Virus record (IMG/VR): IMGVR_UViG_3300032736_000516
Span: 1-26,397 of that record
DNA: 26,397 nt
Direction: 5' to 3' (one strand)
Source of the DNA: a virus
In this document: one piece after another, positions 25,200-26,397 of the stretch
How the letters are laid out: each line of letters starts with the position of its first letter
How positions within the stretch are numbered: position 1 is the stretch's first letter
Notes under the pieces: generated by a model
Databases searched by the model: none
Told to the model about the DNA's origin: nothing
What the model saw: only the letters and a program-made list of their open reading frames with translations
Made by a program: the position numbers and the translations under genes

Positions 25200-25230
25200 T
25201 TGCATTTTAGCTGCAGCCCTCCGCTAGACT
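25200..25230 (+). promoter_or_regulatory. Possible promoter for the gene at 25256
   Basis: TTGCAT (25200-25205) and TAGACT (25225-25230) with a 19-nt spacer, 26 bp before the ATG. The spacing is long and the -10 weak, but the upstream genes are on the other strand or end at 24984, so a promoter is expected here. Confidence 0.35.
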
Positions 25231-25255
25231 CATTTCAAAGCCACCTCCTAGTCCA

Positions 25256-25555
25256 ATGACCGTCTCTGGCGCCTACCGCTCCTCCACCAACATGCGTGGC
25301 GGGCAATCTGCCACTGGAGTGGATGAAATCCTTTCCGGCATCGTTCTCTGCACTCGCGGCATGAAGGACTGGACCTTCATCCTGCCTGACGCCTTCACCA
25401 AGGCCCAGCTCGATGCGCTGCTCCCCGCCGCTCCTACCGTCACCGGCACCAAGACCATCACCTATAGCGGCACCGCTGGCTACACCGCGATGAGCGGCGG
25501 TGAGCGTACTACCATGGTGGCTGCTTTCCTTGCGAAGGGCTACACTCTCGACTGA
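25256..25555 (+). CDS. Small head-region protein with repeat-like C-terminus, 99 aa
   Basis: The ATG at 25256 lies behind a possible promoter. The C-terminal half (LDALLPAAPTVTGTKTITYS ... TMVAAFLAKGYTLD) resembles the last repeats of BspA-type leucine-rich or related phage repeats that end 'A-x-x-KG(W/Y)-T-(V/L)'. The N-terminal part contains a VDEILSGIVLCTRGMKDW strand. Placed directly before the capsid gene and flanked by terminators, it may be a head decoration or stabilising protein (inference). Confidence 0.65.
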   Translation: MTVSGAYRSSTNMRGGQSATGVDEILSGIVLCTRGMKDWTFILPDAFTKAQLDALLPAAPTVTGTKTITYSGTAGYTAMSGGERTTMVAAFLAKGYTLD

Positions 25556-25615
25556 TTTGTATTCCAGATTACAGGTTTGTATTTTTTGGTTTGCACACTT
25601 CACTTGCGGCAAATC

Positions 25616-25635
25616 TTCAAGTTGTTTAACTTGAA
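25616..25635 (+). terminator. Inverted repeat after the 25256 gene
   Basis: TTCAAGTT (25616-25623), loop GTTT, AACTTGAA (25628-25635): a perfect 8-bp stem followed by TTTG. It may be a weak terminator or a dyad operator between the small gene and the capsid gene. Confidence 0.5.
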
Positions 25636-25652
25636 TTTGTCATGAGACATAG

Positions 25653-25680
25653 GCCGGGCTGGAGGGCTCGGCTTTTTTTT
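25653..25680 (+). terminator. Rho-independent terminator before the capsid gene
   Basis: GCCGGGC (25653-25659), loop TGGAGG, GCTCGGC (25666-25672): a 7-bp stem with one G-U, followed by eight T's. It isolates the capsid gene from upstream transcription or trims it. Confidence 0.85.
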
Positions 25681-25688
25681 GCTATTAT
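25680..25688 (+). promoter_or_regulatory. Possible extended -10 promoter for the capsid gene
   Basis: TGC-TATTAT (25680-25688) is an extended -10 directly after the terminator; no good -35 is possible because the hairpin lies there. It would give a leader of about 93 nt containing the 13-bp dyad GAGGCAGTGCCTC. Confidence 0.35.
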
Positions 25689-25787
25689 CTGGGTGAGAGA
25701 GGCAGTGCCTCGCAGCAAGGACAGCGGTGCTGTGAAGCTGAATCAACAACGGCTAGGCCGTAAATCTGTTCCTCCGCTCCCAAGACA

Positions 25788-26397
25788 ATGCTTCTCGCAG
25801 GCGTCCCCCTTATTCCCGAACTCTTCCTCGACTACCAACAAGAAGAGATCCGCGACAAAAATGCTCTGGTGACTTCGGGCCTTATGGTCACGAATGCTGC
25901 CATCCAGGCTGAATTTGCCAAAGGCGGCAAAACCATCGACCTGCCTTTCTATGGCGATCTGACCGGCGATTCGGAAATTGATTCCGATACCGTTGCTTCG
26001 ACCCCCACTGACATCGCTGGTGATCTGCAGGTTGGCGTTCGCAACATGCGCCGGAAGTCCTGGAAATCCAGTGACCTTGCTGCTGATCTTTCTGGCAGCG
26101 ACCCTGCTCAGGCGATTGCCCGTAGCACTGGCCGCTATTGGATTCGTGACATGCAGGTTGTCACCCGCAACATCCTGAACGGCCTGTTCAACACTGGAGG
26201 CCCTCTTGCTGTCAGTCACACTGTCGGCGGTGCGACCACCCAGCTCTCTCCTGGTCTGATGGTTGATGGCATCGCCAAACTTGGTGACGCTGGCGACGAG
26301 CTGACCGGTGTGATGATGCACTCTGCAGTGTATTACGCGCTGATGAAGCTGGACCTGATTGTTCCCGCCTCCACCACCTCTCAGCTCGACACTCGTC
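25788..26397 (+). CDS. Major capsid protein, 3' end cut by window
   Basis: 203 codons are present. PLIPELFLDYQQEEIRDKNA, GGKTIDLPFYGDLTGDSE, ASTPTDIAGDLQVGVRNMR, SDLAADLSGSDPAQAIA and VMMHSAVYYALMKLDLI follow the order seen in a widespread tailed-phage major capsid family (Gp13-like coat proteins: 'L-x-x-x-GG-x-T-x-x-(L/M)-PF-x-x-D-L-x-GD', 'DPMxAIA', 'MHS-x-V'). It should fold as an HK97-type capsomer subunit. GC-rich, Ala/Gly-rich codon use suits high expression. The start ATG has no clear Shine-Dalgarno. Confidence 0.88.
   Translation, partial: MLLAGVPLIPELFLDYQQEEIRDKNALVTSGLMVTNAAIQAEFAKGGKTIDLPFYGDLTGDSEIDSDTVASTPTDIAGDLQVGVRNMRRKSWKSSDLAADLSGSDPAQAIARSTGRYWIRDMQVVTRNILNGLFNTGGPLAVSHTVGGATTQLSPGLMVDGIAKLGDAGDELTGVMMHSAVYYALMKLDLIVPASTTSQLDTR

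Noticed and set aside
25235-25612. 125-codon minus-strand ORF opposite the small head-region gene, and the 192-codon one opposite the capsid gene (25743-26321)
   Set aside because: Both are shadows of GC-rich plus-strand genes; the translations are low-complexity.
1-26397. tRNA, tmRNA or rRNA genes
   Set aside because: I looked for T-loop-like GGTTCGANTCC words with matching acceptor stems and found none that fold convincingly by eye.

Overview
The window looks like part of a tailed-phage genome (or an integrated or plasmid-like prophage), most probably from a cyanobacterial host. Phage origin rests on a DNA-packaging and head module at the right end: large terminase (17890-20370), DUF4055-type portal (20505-22178), scaffold-like protein (22210-23040), several small basic virion-type proteins, and a major capsid protein cut by the window end (25788-26397). 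The cyanobacterial assignment is inference. It rests on tandem heptanucleotide repeats like cyanobacterial STRR elements, a small NblA-like ORF, many starts without a Shine-Dalgarno sequence, and several uncharacterised families that I associate with cyanobacteria and their phages. I saw no exact HIP1 octamer (GCGATCGC).

Layout. (1) 1-7390: about 23 small, mostly unrecognised genes, all on the plus strand, packed in 1-8 bp overlaps. Three near-copies of one promoter module drive at least three of the gene groups (-35/-10 at 997, 3466 and 5792). Each has the same upstream box, 9 nt from box to -35, a 17-nt -35/-10 spacer and a hairpin at the transcript start. A strong terminator (7361-7390) closes the block. 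(2) 7474-9163: a small-terminase-like HTH protein and a RepL-like winged-helix protein. (3) 9164-9960: a non-coding, AT-rich repeat region with heptad repeats and then three 48-bp direct repeats, a candidate replication origin or regulator-binding region. (4) 9997-12678: a GC-richer stretch with an operator-controlled promoter and small membrane, zinc-ribbon and unknown genes. It contains a 35-bp inverted repeat pair, direct repeats and pyrimidine-rich tracts. (5) 12849-15360: a minus-strand operon with a promoter at 15384-15413. It encodes an SH3-like small protein, a membrane protein, an orphan primase zinc-ribbon protein, unknowns, a winged-helix regulator and a SLOG-fold protein. (6) 15449-17885: plus-strand genes including an AcrVA2-like anti-CRISPR homologue and the NblA-like protein. 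(7) 17890-26397: packaging and head genes, with a free-standing HNH endonuclease gene inserted before the capsid gene.

The standout is the terminase. A 359-residue intein sits inside its Walker A motif (GGYG^SGKT). The splicing blocks at both ends of the intein look intact. The middle of the intein in the sense frame is low-complexity and matches no endonuclease. On the opposite strand, wholly inside the intein, lies an uninterrupted ~296-codon ORF for a protein with three helix-turn-helix segments and an HNH nuclease motif. The homing endonuclease therefore appears to be encoded antisense to the intein it mobilises, instead of in frame within it. I know of no described intein built this way.

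How the parts work together (inference): the left block resembles an early or accessory region under one shared regulator. The repeat region with the RepL-like gene may be a replication module. The minus operon is a divergent regulatory/replication cassette. The AcrVA2-like gene would counter host Cas12-type defence, and the right block builds and fills heads.
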